Positions 10,204 to 19,876 of a stretch of DNA of 64,000 nucleotides are shown one piece after another. Location: positions 4,098,501-4,162,500 of the forward strand of contig NZ_CP114905.1 of the NCBI RefSeq assembly GCF_027497195.1, in the 5' to 3' direction. A program made the translations under genes and the position numbers. How positions within the stretch are numbered: the first letter of the stretch is position 1; each line of letters starts with the position of its first letter. Source of the DNA: Streptomyces sp. WMMC500. GTDB lineage: Bacteria > Actinomycetota > Actinomycetes > Streptomycetales > Streptomycetaceae. The notes under the pieces are model-generated. The model saw nothing but the letters and a program-made list of their open reading frames with translations, was not told the origin of the DNA and made no database searches.

Positions 10204-11112
10204 TCAGCGTCCTCCGTCGGCGAGGACCCCGAGCAGGTCCTCGGCCAGCTCCGGCTTGAGCAGCCCGCCCGCGAGCGCGCGGTCGGCCGTCGCGCGGGCC
10301 ATCGCGACGTACGCCGGCACGGCCTGCGGTGCGTGGACACGCAGCTCCGCGATGTGGGCCGCCACGGTGCCCGCGTCGCCGCGCGCGACCGGGCCGGTGA
10401 GCGCGGCGTCGCCGCTGCGCAGCGCGTTGTCGAGGGCGGCGCCCAGCAGCGGGCCCAGCATCCGGTCGGGGGCGGCGACACCGGCCTTGGCCAGCAGCTC
10501 CGTCGACTGCGCGACCAGGGTGACGAGGTGGTTGGCGCCGATGGCGAGCGCCGCGTGGTACAGCGGCCGGGCCGCCTCCTCCACCCACTCCGGCTCGCCG
10601 CCCATCTCCACGACCAGCGCCTCCGCCGCCGTACGCAGCTCGCCCGGCGCGGTGACGCCGAAGGAGCAGCCGGCGAGGCGCTGGACGTCGACGGCGGTGC
10701 CGGTGAACGTCATCGCGGGGTGCAGCGCGAGCGGCAGCCCGCCGGCGCGGGTGGCGGGCTCCAGCACCGCGGCCCCGTACCGGCCGGAGGTGTGCACGAG
10801 CAGTTGCCCGGGACGGACGGCGCCGGTGCCCGCCAGGCCCTCGGCGAGGCCGGGCAGCACGTCGTCGGGGACGGTGAGCAGCACGAGGTCGGCGCGGGCC
10901 AGCACCTCGGCGGGCTCGGTGACGGGCACGTCGGGGAGCAGTTCGTCGGCCCGCCGGCGGGCGCCGTCGGAGACGGCGTGCACGGCGACGGGACGGTGTC
11001 CCGCGAGCGCGAGCGCGGCCGCGAGCGGCGGGCCGACCCGGCCGGCGCCGACCACGCCGACGGCGAGCCGGGCGGGCTTCTCCTGCGGCTCGGGGGTGGG
11101 GCTGGGGTTCAC
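10204..11112 (-). CDS. Rossmann-fold DUF2520 oxidoreductase-like protein
   Basis: A 302-residue protein with an N-terminal NAD(P)-binding motif VGVVGAGRVGPPLAAAL and the strands VLLTVPDDVL and HTSGRYGAAVLEP. A C-terminal helical DUF2520 domain (LYHAALAIGANHLVTL) resembles that of ketopantoate reductase. It heads the pantothenate/NAD operon, 12 bases before panC. That makes a role in reducing ketopantoate, in place of PanE, a reasonable but unproven guess. GTG at 11112 was chosen because GGAAGG lies four bases upstream; an in-frame ATG at 11160 has no comparable site. Confidence 0.85.
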   Translation of the reverse strand: MNPSPTPEPQEKPARLAVGVVGAGRVGPPLAAALALAGHRPVAVHAVSDGARRRADELLPDVPVTEPAEVLARADLVLLTVPDDVLPGLAEGLAGTGAVRPGQLLVHTSGRYGAAVLEPATRAGGLPLALHPAMTFTGTAVDVQRLAGCSFGVTAPGELRTAAEALVVEMGGEPEWVEEAARPLYHAALAIGANHLVTLVAQSTELLAKAGVAAPDRMLGPLLGAALDNALRSGDAALTGPVARGDAGTVAAHIAELRVHAPQAVPAYVAMARATADRALAGGLLKPELAEDLLGVLADGGR

Positions 11113-11341
11113 GTCGCCTTCCGTTCCAGTCCGCTTCGGGTACCGGACGTACGGGTTCATGGTACTTGCGGCGGGGGGCCACCGCCGTTGTGTGCCTGAC
11201 CACGGTGCACCGGCACGGGCGGAGGTGCGGCGGACGCGCGTACGCGCGCGCGTGCCGCCCTGCCTCCGGTGCGGCGTCCGGCTGCCGCGGGGGCGTAAAC
11301 CCGGTGTGGCGGAGGTGCGGCAGCGGGCATGATCTGGCCTC

Positions 11342-12502
11342 ATGACCGACGCGGACGACCTCATGACCCGTAGGCGCGCGACGTGGGCGGCGGCCGAGCA
11401 CACCCTCTCGGCGCCCTTCCCCACCATCTCCGCACGCCTGGCCCGCCTCGCCACCACAAGCCCCGGCGGCATCGACCTCCACCAGCAGGTCGACATCTAC
11501 GGCGGCGGGATCGTCGCCGAGCTGGAGGAGCGCACGGCGGACCTGCTCGGCTGCGAGGAGGCGGCGTTTTTCCCCACCGGCACGATGGCCCAGCAGGTCG
11601 CGCTGCGCTGCTGGGCGGAGCGCACCGGCAGCAGCGTCGTCGCCTCGCACCCGCGCGCCCACCTGGAGGTGCACGAGCGGGCCGCGTACGCGGTCGTCAG
11701 CGGGCTGCGCACCGTCCACCCCACGCACGCGCCGCGGATCGCGACGGCGGCGGAGGTACGCGCGCTGGGCGAGCCCTTCGGCACGCTGATGCTGGAGCTG
11801 CCGATGCTGGAGCCGGGGTACGTGCTGCCGGAGTGGGAGGCGCTCCAGGAGGTCGTCGCGGCGGCGCGGGAGCGGGACGCGGTGGTCCACTTCGACGGCG
11901 CCCGGCTGTGGGAGTGCACGACGCACTTCGGGCGCGGGCTGGCGGAGATCGCGGAGCTCGCGGACAGCGTGTACGTCTCGTTCTACAAGTCGCTGGGCGG
12001 GCTGTCCGGCGCGGCGCTGGCCGGGCCCGCGGGGTTCGTGGCCGAGGCGCGGGCGTGGCGGCACCGGTACGGCGGCCAGGTGTTCCAGCAGTGGCCGGCG
12101 GCGCTGGCCGCGCTGGAGGGGCTGCAGCGGGAGCTGCCGCGGCTGCCGTCGTACGTGGCGCACGCGCGGGTCGTCGCGGAGGCGCTGCGGGAGGGGCTGG
12201 CGGGGGCGGGGGTGCCGTACTTCCGGGTGCATCCGCGGGTGCCGCACACGCACCAGTTCCAGGTCTGGCTGCCGTACGGGGCGGAGGCGCTGATGGAGGC
12301 GGGGACGGCGCTGACGGAGGAGACCGGGACGTGCCTGTTCCGGCTGTGGACGGAACCCGGCGATCCGCCGGGGCTGTCGGTGACGGCGGTCACGGTGACG
12401 GAGCCGGGGCTGGCCTGGACGGCGCAGGACGTGGCGCGGGAGGCGGCGGCGCTGGTGGAGCGGGTGCGGAAGGCGGAGGCGGCGGGGAAGGGGACGGGCT
12501 GA
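11342..12502 (+). CDS. Threonine aldolase-like PLP enzyme
   Basis: A 386-residue fold-type I beta-eliminating lyase/threonine aldolase family protein. The PLP lysine is expected in SFYKSLGGLSGAAL. The PLP ring and nitrogen contacts fit PTGTMAQQVALR and VVHFDGARLWE. Family members cleave threonine or allo-threonine to glycine and acetaldehyde. The subgroup with this opening (TWAAAEHTL, DIYGGG) is less well characterised, so the natural substrate is uncertain. It is divergent from the DUF2520 gene and appears monocistronic. Confidence 0.88.
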   Translation: MTDADDLMTRRRATWAAAEHTLSAPFPTISARLARLATTSPGGIDLHQQVDIYGGGIVAELEERTADLLGCEEAAFFPTGTMAQQVALRCWAERTGSSVVASHPRAHLEVHERAAYAVVSGLRTVHPTHAPRIATAAEVRALGEPFGTLMLELPMLEPGYVLPEWEALQEVVAAARERDAVVHFDGARLWECTTHFGRGLAEIAELADSVYVSFYKSLGGLSGAALAGPAGFVAEARAWRHRYGGQVFQQWPAALAALEGLQRELPRLPSYVAHARVVAEALREGLAGAGVPYFRVHPRVPHTHQFQVWLPYGAEALMEAGTALTEETGTCLFRLWTEPGDPPGLSVTAVTVTEPGLAWTAQDVAREAAALVERVRKAEAAGKGTG

Positions 12503-12572
12503 CCCGACCGCGGCGCCGCGGCTACGCGCCGGAGGCTCCCGCGCTGTCAGTCCCGTGCCCGACCATGGCTTC

Positions 12573-13661
12573 ATGAGCGTCACCCTCGACATCACCGGCC
12601 TGCCGGTCGAGCGCATCGGCTTCACGCCCTCCCCGCTCGCCGAGCTGGGCGCCGCGCTGCACGCGCTCGCCTCGCCCGGGCACCACCCCGGGGCGGCCGG
12701 CTGGGCGGACGCGACCGCGGCCACGCTCGACGCCGGGCTCGCGGACCGGCTGAGTGAGGCGGAGTTCCTGTGGAGCGCCGGGCGGGCCGACATCCTGCTG
12801 CCCGCCGCGCCGGGAGCGACCCTCGCCGAGGAGCTGGACGCCCTCGACCGGATACCGGACGACGCGTTCGTCACCGCCGCGTTCGAGATCGTCTGCAACC
12901 CGGCGTACCAGCACGGCAGCCCCTCCCCGCTCGCCGACCCGGCCACCCGCAGGATGGCCGTCGAGCGCGCCGCCGCCCGCGGCCCGCGCCAGGCGGGGTT
13001 CGTGGAGCGGATGCTCGCCGACCCCGACGGGCTGCGGGTGTGGCTGCGGCGGCTCTTCGAGGACTGCGCGCGGGCGTTCTTCGACGAGACGTGGGAGCGG
13101 GTCAGGCACTCCCTGGCCGCGGACGCGCGGCACAAGACGGACCTGCTGCGGCGCAAGGGCCTGGCGGTGGCGCTGGCGGACGTGTCGGGGGCGCTGCGTC
13201 TCGACGAGGGCGAGGACGGCTCGGTCCGGATCGTCGCGGACAAGCTGAGCAACGGAGGCGCGGTCGCGAGCGAGAGCGTGACCTTCCTGCCGACCGCGTT
13301 CGGCTGGCCGCACATGCTGGTGGTCTACGCGCCGGGCTGGCAACCGGTGATCCAGTACCCCATACCGTCGCCCGATCTGCCCCGGACGCCGCCGCTGGAG
13401 ACGCTGCAACTGCGGCTGGAGGCGCTGGCGCACCCGGTGCGGCTCCGGCTGTGCCGCACGATCTCGCGGACGCCGACCACGACCGGCGAGCTGGCCGCCG
13501 TGCACCAGTTGACGGCGCCGGAGGTCTCCCGCCACCTGGCGGTGCTGAAGAAGGCGGGGCTGGTCGTCACGCGGCGCCGCGGGCGGTACGTGCAGTACGA
13601 GCTGTCGCTGCCGGCGGTCGCCCGCCTCGGCGGGTCGCTGCTGGAGGGCCTGCTGCGCTGA
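12573..13661 (+). CDS. ArsR-type transcriptional regulator with DUF5937 domain
   Basis: A 362-residue regulator. The first about 250 residues form a DUF5937-like domain opening MSVTLDITGLPVERIGFTPS. The last about 85 hold an ArsR winged helix: LEALAHPVRLRLCRTI, the recognition helix LTAPEVSRHLAVLKKAGL and the wing VTRRRGRYVQYELS. No cysteine metal site is seen in the helix-turn-helix, so this is not an obvious metal sensor. ATG at 12573 was preferred to GTG at 12555 because related proteins open at MSVT. It is convergent with the response regulator gene, 12 bases away. Confidence 0.85.
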   Translation: MSVTLDITGLPVERIGFTPSPLAELGAALHALASPGHHPGAAGWADATAATLDAGLADRLSEAEFLWSAGRADILLPAAPGATLAEELDALDRIPDDAFVTAAFEIVCNPAYQHGSPSPLADPATRRMAVERAAARGPRQAGFVERMLADPDGLRVWLRRLFEDCARAFFDETWERVRHSLAADARHKTDLLRRKGLAVALADVSGALRLDEGEDGSVRIVADKLSNGGAVASESVTFLPTAFGWPHMLVVYAPGWQPVIQYPIPSPDLPRTPPLETLQLRLEALAHPVRLRLCRTISRTPTTTGELAAVHQLTAPEVSRHLAVLKKAGLVVTRRRGRYVQYELSLPAVARLGGSLLEGLLR

Positions 13662-13673
13662 GGCGGGCCGCGG

Positions 13674-14348
13674 TCAGCCCCCGGCCCGTACCAGACCCGT
13701 CTCGTAGGCCAGGACCACCGCCTGCACCCGGTCCCGCAGCTCCAGCTTCGTGAGGATCCGCCCCACGTGGGTCTTGACCGTCGCCTCCGACAGCACCAGC
13801 CGAGTCGCGATCTCCCCGTTCGACAGCCCCTGCGCGATCAGCAGCAGCACCTCGCGCTCCCGGTCCGTCAGCCGCTTCAGCTCCGGGTGCGCCCGCTCGC
13901 CCGCCGGGGCGGGCATCACGGCCGTGAACCGGTCGATGAGCCGCCGCGTCGTGCTCGGCGCGACGACCGCGTCGCCGCTGTGCACGGCCCGGATGGCGGT
14001 CAGCAGGTCCCCGGGCGGCACGTCCTTGAGCATGAAGCCGGACGCCCCGGCCTGCAGGGCCGAGAAGGCGTACTCGTCGAGGTCGAAGGTGGTGAGGATG
14101 AGCACCTTCGGCGGCGCCTCCGCCGGCTTGTTCGCGCAGATGCGCCGCGTGGCCTCGACGCCGTCGAGGCGCGGCATGCGGACGTCCATGAGCACGACGT
14201 CGACCTTCGTGACGTCGAGAAGCTGCACCGCCTCGTCGCCGTCCCCCGCCTCCGCGACGACGTCCATGTCGGACTGGGCCGCCAGCACCATTCGGAAGCC
14301 GGTGCGCAGCAGCGCCTGGTCGTCCACGAGCATGACCCGGATCGTCAC
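13674..14348 (-). CDS. NarL/LuxR-family response regulator
   Basis: A 224-residue two-component response regulator. The receiver domain (1-125) has the acidic pair DD9-10, the phosphoacceptor Asp55 in VVLMDVRMP and the conserved Lys in GFMLKDVPPGDL. A LuxR/FixJ-type helix-turn-helix occupies about 155-215 (LTDREREVLLLIAQGLSNGEI, SEATVKTHVGRIL). The GTG has GGAAGGGA upstream. Its partner is the histidine kinase 93 bases upstream on the same strand. Target genes are unknown. Confidence 0.95.
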   Translation of the reverse strand: MTIRVMLVDDQALLRTGFRMVLAAQSDMDVVAEAGDGDEAVQLLDVTKVDVVLMDVRMPRLDGVEATRRICANKPAEAPPKVLILTTFDLDEYAFSALQAGASGFMLKDVPPGDLLTAIRAVHSGDAVVAPSTTRRLIDRFTAVMPAPAGERAHPELKRLTDREREVLLLIAQGLSNGEIATRLVLSEATVKTHVGRILTKLELRDRVQAVVLAYETGLVRAGG

Positions 14349-14441
14349 GTGAGTCCCTTCCTTCTCGGCAGGGCCGCGTGGGCCGCCCTGGGTTCCCGCC
14401 TTCTTCCGCGTTCGACGGTAAGCCGCCGGCCCGGCCGCCCG

Positions 14442-15668
14442 TCAGGCGGCCGTCTTCAGTGGCAGCACGGCACGTACGCGGAAGCCGCCGCCGGGCCGCG
14501 GCCCCGCGTCCAGCTCGCCGCCGGTCATCCCCACGCGCTCGCGCATGCCGATGAGCCCGTGGCCCTGGCCGTCGGCGCCGCCCTCCTCGTACAGCTCGGG
14601 CAGCGATCCGCGGCCGTCGTCCTCGACCAGCACCTCCAGCTCGCCGTCCGCGTACGTCAGCCGCACCGCGGCGCCCGCCTCGGGACCGCCGTGCTTGCGG
14701 GTGTTGGTCAGCGCCTCCTGCACGATGCGGTACGCCGCGAGCTCGATGCTGCTCGGCAGCTCCCGCGGCGAGCCGGCCACCTCGAACGAGACCGTGAGCC
14801 CCGCGCCGCGCACCTGCTCGACCAGCTCCGCCAACTGCTCCACGCCGGGCTGCGGCACGTACTCGCCGCCCGCGCCCGCCTCGCCGGTGCGCAGCACGCC
14901 GAGGAGCCGGCGCATCTCCGCCAGCGCCTGCCGGCCGGTGCCGGAGATGGTGGTGAGCGCGTCCTTGGCCTGCTGCGGCGCGCTGTCCAGGACGTACGCG
15001 GCGCCGTCGGCCTGCACGACCATGACGGAGACGTTGTGCGCCACCACGTCGTGCAGCTCGCGGGCTATCCGCGCGCGCTCGGCCGCGACCGCGATCCGCG
15101 ACTGCGTCTCCCGCTCCCGCTCCAGGCGGGCGGCCCGTTCCTCGAGCTGCGCGTAGTAGGCGCGGCGGGTGCGCAGCGAGTCGCCGAGCACCCAGGCGAG
15201 CAGGAACGGGACGGTCAGGAAGGCGAGGCCGACGCCCTTCTCGAAGACCGTCTCCTCGGCGGCCGGCCACCGCAGCAGGTTGACCGCCGGCGCGACGGCG
15301 GCGCCGACGAGCGCCAGCCGCGACGCCCAGGGCACGTCGCCGGCGGCGACGGTGAAGATGACGACGAGCATGGCGAAGTTCGCGGGGCCCGGCGACGAGT
15401 CCAGCACGACCTGGGCGACGCCGAGCGCGCCGGCGACGAGCAGCATCCGCGTGGGCTGGCGACGCCGCAGCGCGACGACGGCGGAGTAGCCGAGGCCGAT
15501 GACCAGGGCGACCGTCTTCTCGATGTCCGTGAGGGGGACGTGCGGGTTGTCGTCGACGGTCGTGTCCACGGTGACCAGCCAGGCAACGGTCATCATGACG
15601 AGGCAGACAGCCCAGAAGCTGTCGACCAGCGTCGGATGCCGGCGGAGGAAGTCGTAGACACGTTGCAC
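14442..15668 (-). CDS. Membrane sensor histidine kinase (HisKA_3 type)
   Basis: A NarX-family kinase of 408 residues. Several membrane helices fill the first about 170 residues. The dimerisation/phosphoacceptor helix ARELHDVVAHNVSV follows (His near residue 206). The HATPase domain carries the N box EALTNTRKHGG, the G1 box VEDDGRG and the G2 region GHGLIGMRERVGM. No extracellular sensor domain is evident, so the signal is probably sensed in the membrane. GTG at 15668 was chosen because upstream residues look non-coding. It forms a pair with the response regulator downstream. Confidence 0.93.
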   Translation of the reverse strand: MQRVYDFLRRHPTLVDSFWAVCLVMMTVAWLVTVDTTVDDNPHVPLTDIEKTVALVIGLGYSAVVALRRRQPTRMLLVAGALGVAQVVLDSSPGPANFAMLVVIFTVAAGDVPWASRLALVGAAVAPAVNLLRWPAAEETVFEKGVGLAFLTVPFLLAWVLGDSLRTRRAYYAQLEERAARLERERETQSRIAVAAERARIARELHDVVAHNVSVMVVQADGAAYVLDSAPQQAKDALTTISGTGRQALAEMRRLLGVLRTGEAGAGGEYVPQPGVEQLAELVEQVRGAGLTVSFEVAGSPRELPSSIELAAYRIVQEALTNTRKHGGPEAGAAVRLTYADGELEVLVEDDGRGSLPELYEEGGADGQGHGLIGMRERVGMTGGELDAGPRPGGGFRVRAVLPLKTAA

Positions 15669-15729
15669 GTCACCCAGCGTAGGCACGCGCGCGTAAGCGG
15701 GAGTCAGACCCCGGGGCGATCCCTGGCCG

Positions 15730-16905
15730 ATGCATCTACTCCGCAGGGTGGAGGATGCGCCTGTGGAGAACGGTGGGACGAGCGGACGGGGCGCGGCAGC
15801 CGGGCCGCGTGCGGAGGGCCTCCCCGGCGAGGGCCGGGGAACGGGCCCGGGAGCGGGTGGACCGCTGCGCTGGCGGGAGGCCATGCGGCGGGCGCTGTAC
15901 GGGCCGGAGGGCTTCTACCGCCGGGGCGGGCCCGCCGCCGGGGCGGGGGCGCACTTCCGTACCTCGGTGCACGCGTCGCCGCTGTTCGCGAGTGCGGTGG
16001 CGGAGCTGGTGCGGCGGGTGGCGGTCGCGCTCGGGCGGCCGGCGGAGCTGGACGTGGTGGACGTCGGGGCGGGGCGCGGGGAGCTGCTGACGGGGGTGCT
16101 GGCCGCGTACGACGGTCCGGGGCGGTTGCGGGCGTACGCGGTGGAGGTCGGCCCGCGGCCGGAGGGTCTTGACGAGCGGATCACGTGGCTGGCGGAGCCG
16201 CCGCCGGGGGTGCGGGGGCTGCTGTTCGCCAACGAGTGGCTGGACAACGTGCCGGTGGAGGTCGCGGAGACGGACGAGGGGGGTGTGCCGCGGTACGTGG
16301 AGGTCGCGCCGGACGGCACCGAGCGGCTGGGCGCGGAGGTCGGCGGCGCCGACGCGGAGTGGCTGCGCCGCTGGTGGCCGCTGGCGGGCGCGCCGGCGGG
16401 CAGCCGCGCGGAGATCGGCGCCCCGCGCGACGCGGCGTGGTCGGCGGCGGTCGCGACCCTGACCGCCGGCCTGGCGCTGACCGCGGACTACGCCCACACC
16501 CGGGCGGCCCGCCCCCCGTACGGCACGCTGACGGCGTTCCGCGACGGGCACGAGGTGGCGCCGGTGCCGGACGGGAGCTGCGACGTGACGGCGCACGTGG
16601 CGCTGGACGCGGTCGCCGCCGCGCTGGGCGGGCAGACCGGAACGGGCCCGGCGGAGGGCGCCCCGGGCACGCCCGGCGCCCGGGAGCGGGGCGGGGCTCC
16701 GGCGCTGATGTCGCAGCGGGAGGCGCTGCGGGGGCTCGGGCTCGACGGGAGGCGACCGCCGCTCGCGCTGGCCTCGACCGACCCGTCGGGCTACCTGCGG
16801 CGGCTCGCCGCCGCGGGGGAGGCGGCCGAGCTCCTCGACCCCGCCGGGCTCGGGGGCTTCACCTGGCTGGCCCGCCACGTGGGCATCGCCCCGGTCCTCC
16901 CCTGA
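15730..16905 (+). CDS. SAM-dependent methyltransferase, MidA/NDUFAF7-like
   Basis: A 391-residue class I methyltransferase of the SAM-dependent MidA family. After a disordered N-terminal 40 residues it shows [19 protein letters not shown], then the SAM motif [12 protein letters not shown] and [15 protein letters not shown]. The mitochondrial relative NDUFAF7 methylates an arginine of complex I subunit NDUFS2 (bacterial NuoD). An orphan nuoD lies 10 kb to the right, with an accessory segment between. In S. coelicolor I recall the two as neighbours, so NuoD-type proteins are a candidate substrate. Start could be ATG 15730 or GTG 15751. Confidence 0.85.
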   Translation: MHLLRRVEDAPVENGGTSGRGAAAGPRAEGLPGEGRGTGPGAGGPLRWREAMRRALYGPEGFYRRGGPAAGAGAHFRTSVHASPLFASAVAELVRRVAVALGRPAELDVVDVGAGRGELLTGVLAAYDGPGRLRAYAVEVGPRPEGLDERITWLAEPPPGVRGLLFANEWLDNVPVEVAETDEGGVPRYVEVAPDGTERLGAEVGGADAEWLRRWWPLAGAPAGSRAEIGAPRDAAWSAAVATLTAGLALTADYAHTRAARPPYGTLTAFRDGHEVAPVPDGSCDVTAHVALDAVAAALGGQTGTGPAEGAPGTPGARERGGAPALMSQREALRGLGLDGRRPPLALASTDPSGYLRRLAAAGEAAELLDPAGLGGFTWLARHVGIAPVLP

Positions 16906-16938
16906 CACCGCGGGCCCGTACACCCCCGCGGCAGCGCC

Positions 16939-18102
16939 TCACACCTGCGGCAGCGAGTCCAGCTCCACCTCCGCCCGCGCCACCGCGCGCGCGTCCGCGT
17001 CGATCGACCGCCGCAGCGCCTCGTGCAGGCTCGCCGGTGTCAGGACGCCGGCGAACCGGCCCGTCTCCTCGTGGTCCACCACCGCGATCCACCCCGCGTC
17101 GTACTGCAGCATCGTCGCGAACGCCTTCTTCAGGCTCGCCCCCAGCGGCAGCCAGGCGTCCATCCGGCGCGCGTAGTCCGACACGGCGCCGCCCTTGGCG
17201 ATCTCGTCCGCGGCGACCCACCCGTGCAGTTCGCCGTCCTCGTCCAGCACGACCGCCCACCGCGCGCCCCCGTCCCGCAGCGCCGCCGCGGCAACGCGCG
17301 CGTCGTCGTCGAGCCGCACCACCGGCGGCTGCTCCAGGTCATCGCGCTCGATCTCCGTCACCGACAGCCGCTTCAGCCCCCGGTCGGCGCCGACGAAGTC
17401 GGCCACGTACGGGGTGGCGGGCTTGCCCAGGACCGCCGCCGGCGAGTCGAGCTGCTCGATCCGCCCGTCCCCGAAGACCGCGATGCGGTCGCCGAGCCGT
17501 ACCGCCTCCTCGATGTCGTGTGTGACGAAGAGCACGGTCTTGCGCATCCGCGCCTGCAGCTTGAGGAACTCGTTCTGCAGGTGCTCCCGCACCACCGGGT
17601 CGACCGCCCCGAACGGCTCGTCCATCAGCAGCACCGGCGGGTCCGCCGCCAGCGCCCGCGCCACGCCGACGCGCTGGCGCTGGCCGCCGGAGAGCTGGTC
17701 GGGGTAGCGGCGGCCGTGCTCGTGCGGGTCGAGGCCGACCAGCTCCAGCAGCTCGGCCGCCCGCTTCAGCCGCTTGTCGCGCGGCGTGCCCAGCAGGTGG
17801 GGCACGGTGGCGGTGTTGTCGAGGACGTTCTTGTGCGGGAAGAGGCCGACGTTCTGGATGCAGTAGCCGATGTGGCGGCGCAGCTCGACGGGGTCGGTCG
17901 CCATGACGTCCTGCCCGTCGACCTCGATGCGGCCGGCGGTGGGCTCGATGAGCCGGTTGACCATCTTCAGGGTGGTGGTCTTCCCGCAGCCGGACGGGCC
18001 GACGAGCGTCACCAACTCGCCCGCGGCGACGTCGAACGACAAGTCGCTCACCGCCGTAGTCCCATCGGGGTACCGCTTGGTCACGTGCTCGAATCGGATC
18101 AT
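16939..18102 (-). CDS. Osmoprotectant ABC transporter ATP-binding protein with CBS domains
   Basis: ATPase of an OpuC/ProV-type glycine betaine/choline importer, 387 residues. Walker A is GPSGCGKTTTLKMVNRL, the signature LSGGQRQRVGVARAL and Walker B VLLMDEPFGAVD. The C-terminal third carries paired CBS modules (ARWAVVLDEDGELHGWV and GWIAVVDHEETGRFAGVL). In this family CBS modules sense ionic strength. The gene is transcribed away from the two permease genes and the binding-protein gene, so the transporter is encoded by two divergent units sharing an 83-base promoter region. Confidence 0.93.
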   Translation of the reverse strand: MIRFEHVTKRYPDGTTAVSDLSFDVAAGELVTLVGPSGCGKTTTLKMVNRLIEPTAGRIEVDGQDVMATDPVELRRHIGYCIQNVGLFPHKNVLDNTATVPHLLGTPRDKRLKRAAELLELVGLDPHEHGRRYPDQLSGGQRQRVGVARALAADPPVLLMDEPFGAVDPVVREHLQNEFLKLQARMRKTVLFVTHDIEEAVRLGDRIAVFGDGRIEQLDSPAAVLGKPATPYVADFVGADRGLKRLSVTEIERDDLEQPPVVRLDDDARVAAAALRDGGARWAVVLDEDGELHGWVAADEIAKGGAVSDYARRMDAWLPLGASLKKAFATMLQYDAGWIAVVDHEETGRFAGVLTPASLHEALRRSIDADARAVARAEVELDSLPQV

Positions 18103-18185
18103 GCTTCCTCATTCTGCCCCGCCCTCCCCTCCCCGTGTCAGTGGTGGAGGGTCTAATAGAGCTGCCTACGGGAAGGAGCGGTGGC

Positions 18186-18929
18186 GTGAAAGCCTCCGGC
18201 TGCCTGGCAGCGAACGAGTGGATCTGCGGTGAATACGTCCGCAGCCGCACAGAAGAACTCGTCGACGCCACGGTCCAGCACGTCTGGATCACGCTGGCGT
18301 CCGTGGCCATCGGCCTGCTGATCTCTTTCCCGCTGGCGCTGATCGCCCGCCGCTGGCGGGTGCTCACGGGCCCCGTGCTCGGCCTGACGACGGTGCTGTA
18401 CACGATTCCGTCGCTCGCCATGTTCTCCCTGCTCGTCCCGCTCATGGGCATTTCGGCGTCCGTGGTCGTCACGGGCCTCGTGCTCTATTCGCTGACGATC
18501 CTCATCCGGAATCTGCTGGCGGGCCTCGATTCCGTACCGGCGGAGACGCGGGAGGCGGCGCGCGGAATGGGGTACGGGCCGACGCGGCTGCTGTTCGCCG
18601 TCGAGCTGCCGCTCGCGCTGCCCGCCGTCATGGCGGGGCTGCGGATGGCGACGGTGTCGACGATCGCGATGACGACGGTCGGCGGAATCATCGGCTACGG
18701 CGGGCTGGGCAACCTGATCGTCGAAGGCATGCGCAGCCTGTTCAAGGCGCAGGTGCTGACGGCGTCGGTGCTGTGCGTGCTGCTCGCCGTGCTGGCGGAT
18801 CTGCTGCTCCTGGGCCTGCAGCGGCTGCTGACGCCGTGGGCACGGGCGCGGCGGCGCAGGAGCGGTGGCGGCGGCAGGTTCCGCGCGTGGGCAAGGACAG
18901 CCGGGCGGCACCAGGGGGGCGTTGCCTGA
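18186..18929 (+). CDS. Osmoprotectant ABC transporter permease (first)
   Basis: A 247-residue inner-membrane permease of the BinPT family with about five to six helices. The cytoplasmic loop contains the EAA motif (ETREAARGMGYGPTRLLFAVELP) that contacts the ATPase. GTG at 18186 follows GGAAGGAG by seven bases. The stop overlaps the start of the second permease by one base (TGATG). It resembles OpuCB-type subunits of betaine/carnitine/choline importers. The C-terminus is a basic Gly/Arg-rich tail. Confidence 0.92.
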   Translation: MKASGCLAANEWICGEYVRSRTEELVDATVQHVWITLASVAIGLLISFPLALIARRWRVLTGPVLGLTTVLYTIPSLAMFSLLVPLMGISASVVVTGLVLYSLTILIRNLLAGLDSVPAETREAARGMGYGPTRLLFAVELPLALPAVMAGLRMATVSTIAMTTVGGIIGYGGLGNLIVEGMRSLFKAQVLTASVLCVLLAVLADLLLLGLQRLLTPWARARRRRSGGGGRFRAWARTAGRHQGGVA

Positions 18930-19708
18930 TGGGCACCATCACGGACGCGTGGACGTGGCTGACCACGGGGTCGAACTGGTCGGGCCCGAGCGGGATCGGC
19001 GTCCGGCTGGGCGAGCACCTGTATCTGACCGGCATGTCGCTGGCCCTCGCCTGCGCCGTCGCGCTGCCGATCGCGTTCTGGCTGGGCCACATCGGCAAGG
19101 GCGGCACCCTGGCGATCAACATCTCGAACGTCGGGCGGGCCGTGCCCACGCTCGCCGTGCTCGGGCTGCTGATGCTCACGCCGCTGCGCATGCATGGTGA
19201 CTGGCCGACGGTCATCGCGCTGGTGCTGTTCGCGGTGCCGCCGCTGCTGACGAACGCGTACGTGGGCATCCGCGAGGCCGACCGGGACGTGGTGGAGGCG
19301 GCGCGGGGCATGGGCATGTCCGGGCCGCAGTTGCTGCGCCGGGTGGAGCTGCCGCTGGGCTATCCGCTGGTGATGACCGGGCTGCGGTCGGCGACCGTGC
19401 AGGTGGTCGCGACGGCCACGCTGGCGGCCATCGCGGGCGGTGGCGGGCTCGGCCGGATCATCACCGCGGGCTTCCGGACGTACAACACACCGATGGTGGT
19501 GGCCGGCGCCTTCCTGGTGGCGGTGCTGGCCCTGGTGCTGGAGGCCGTGCTCGTCGCCGCCGAGCGGCTGCTCGACCCGATGCGCGGCCGTCGCGACGGC
19601 CGCCGCGGGCGCGGGCGCGGGACACCCGGGGACGACCTGGCGGGGCCGGGAGCGGAGGGGGCGGACGTGCCGCCGGGGAAACAGAAGCCCGTGCCGGCGT
19701 CGCTGTAG
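18929..19708 (+). CDS. Osmoprotectant ABC transporter permease (second)
   Basis: A 259-residue permease paralogous to its upstream neighbour. It opens MGTITDAWTWLTTGSNWSG, has about six helices and an EAA loop (VVEAARGMGMSGPQLLRRVELP). The start was set by the TGATG overlap. It corresponds to the OpuCD-type subunit, so the pair would form a heterodimeric channel. The last 50 residues are charged and low in complexity. Confidence 0.92.
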   Translation: MGTITDAWTWLTTGSNWSGPSGIGVRLGEHLYLTGMSLALACAVALPIAFWLGHIGKGGTLAINISNVGRAVPTLAVLGLLMLTPLRMHGDWPTVIALVLFAVPPLLTNAYVGIREADRDVVEAARGMGMSGPQLLRRVELPLGYPLVMTGLRSATVQVVATATLAAIAGGGGLGRIITAGFRTYNTPMVVAGAFLVAVLALVLEAVLVAAERLLDPMRGRRDGRRGRGRGTPGDDLAGPGAEGADVPPGKQKPVPASL

Positions 19709-19876
19709 GGTTCGGCGACACGTCATGCGCAGCGCAGCGCCTTGTCACGTGGCGTCGGTGTGCGCGTAGAACGTCGGCATTCTCCTCCGGAAAAACTCCA
19801 CCAGACCGCGCGTGACCCCACACCCCTCGCTTTCCGAGACACCACGAACACCGACTCCCAACGGATGGAGAATCCC

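Noticed and set aside
12545..12566. TGTCAGTC with GACCAT eight bases later, just before the ArsR gene
   Set aside because: The -10 lacks the required TA, and it overlaps the candidate start; too weak to call.
18137..18162. TGTCAGTG upstream of the first osmoprotectant permease, like a PafBC promoter
   Set aside because: The downstream TA element is ten rather than eight bases away and lacks the final T, so it does not meet the consensus.
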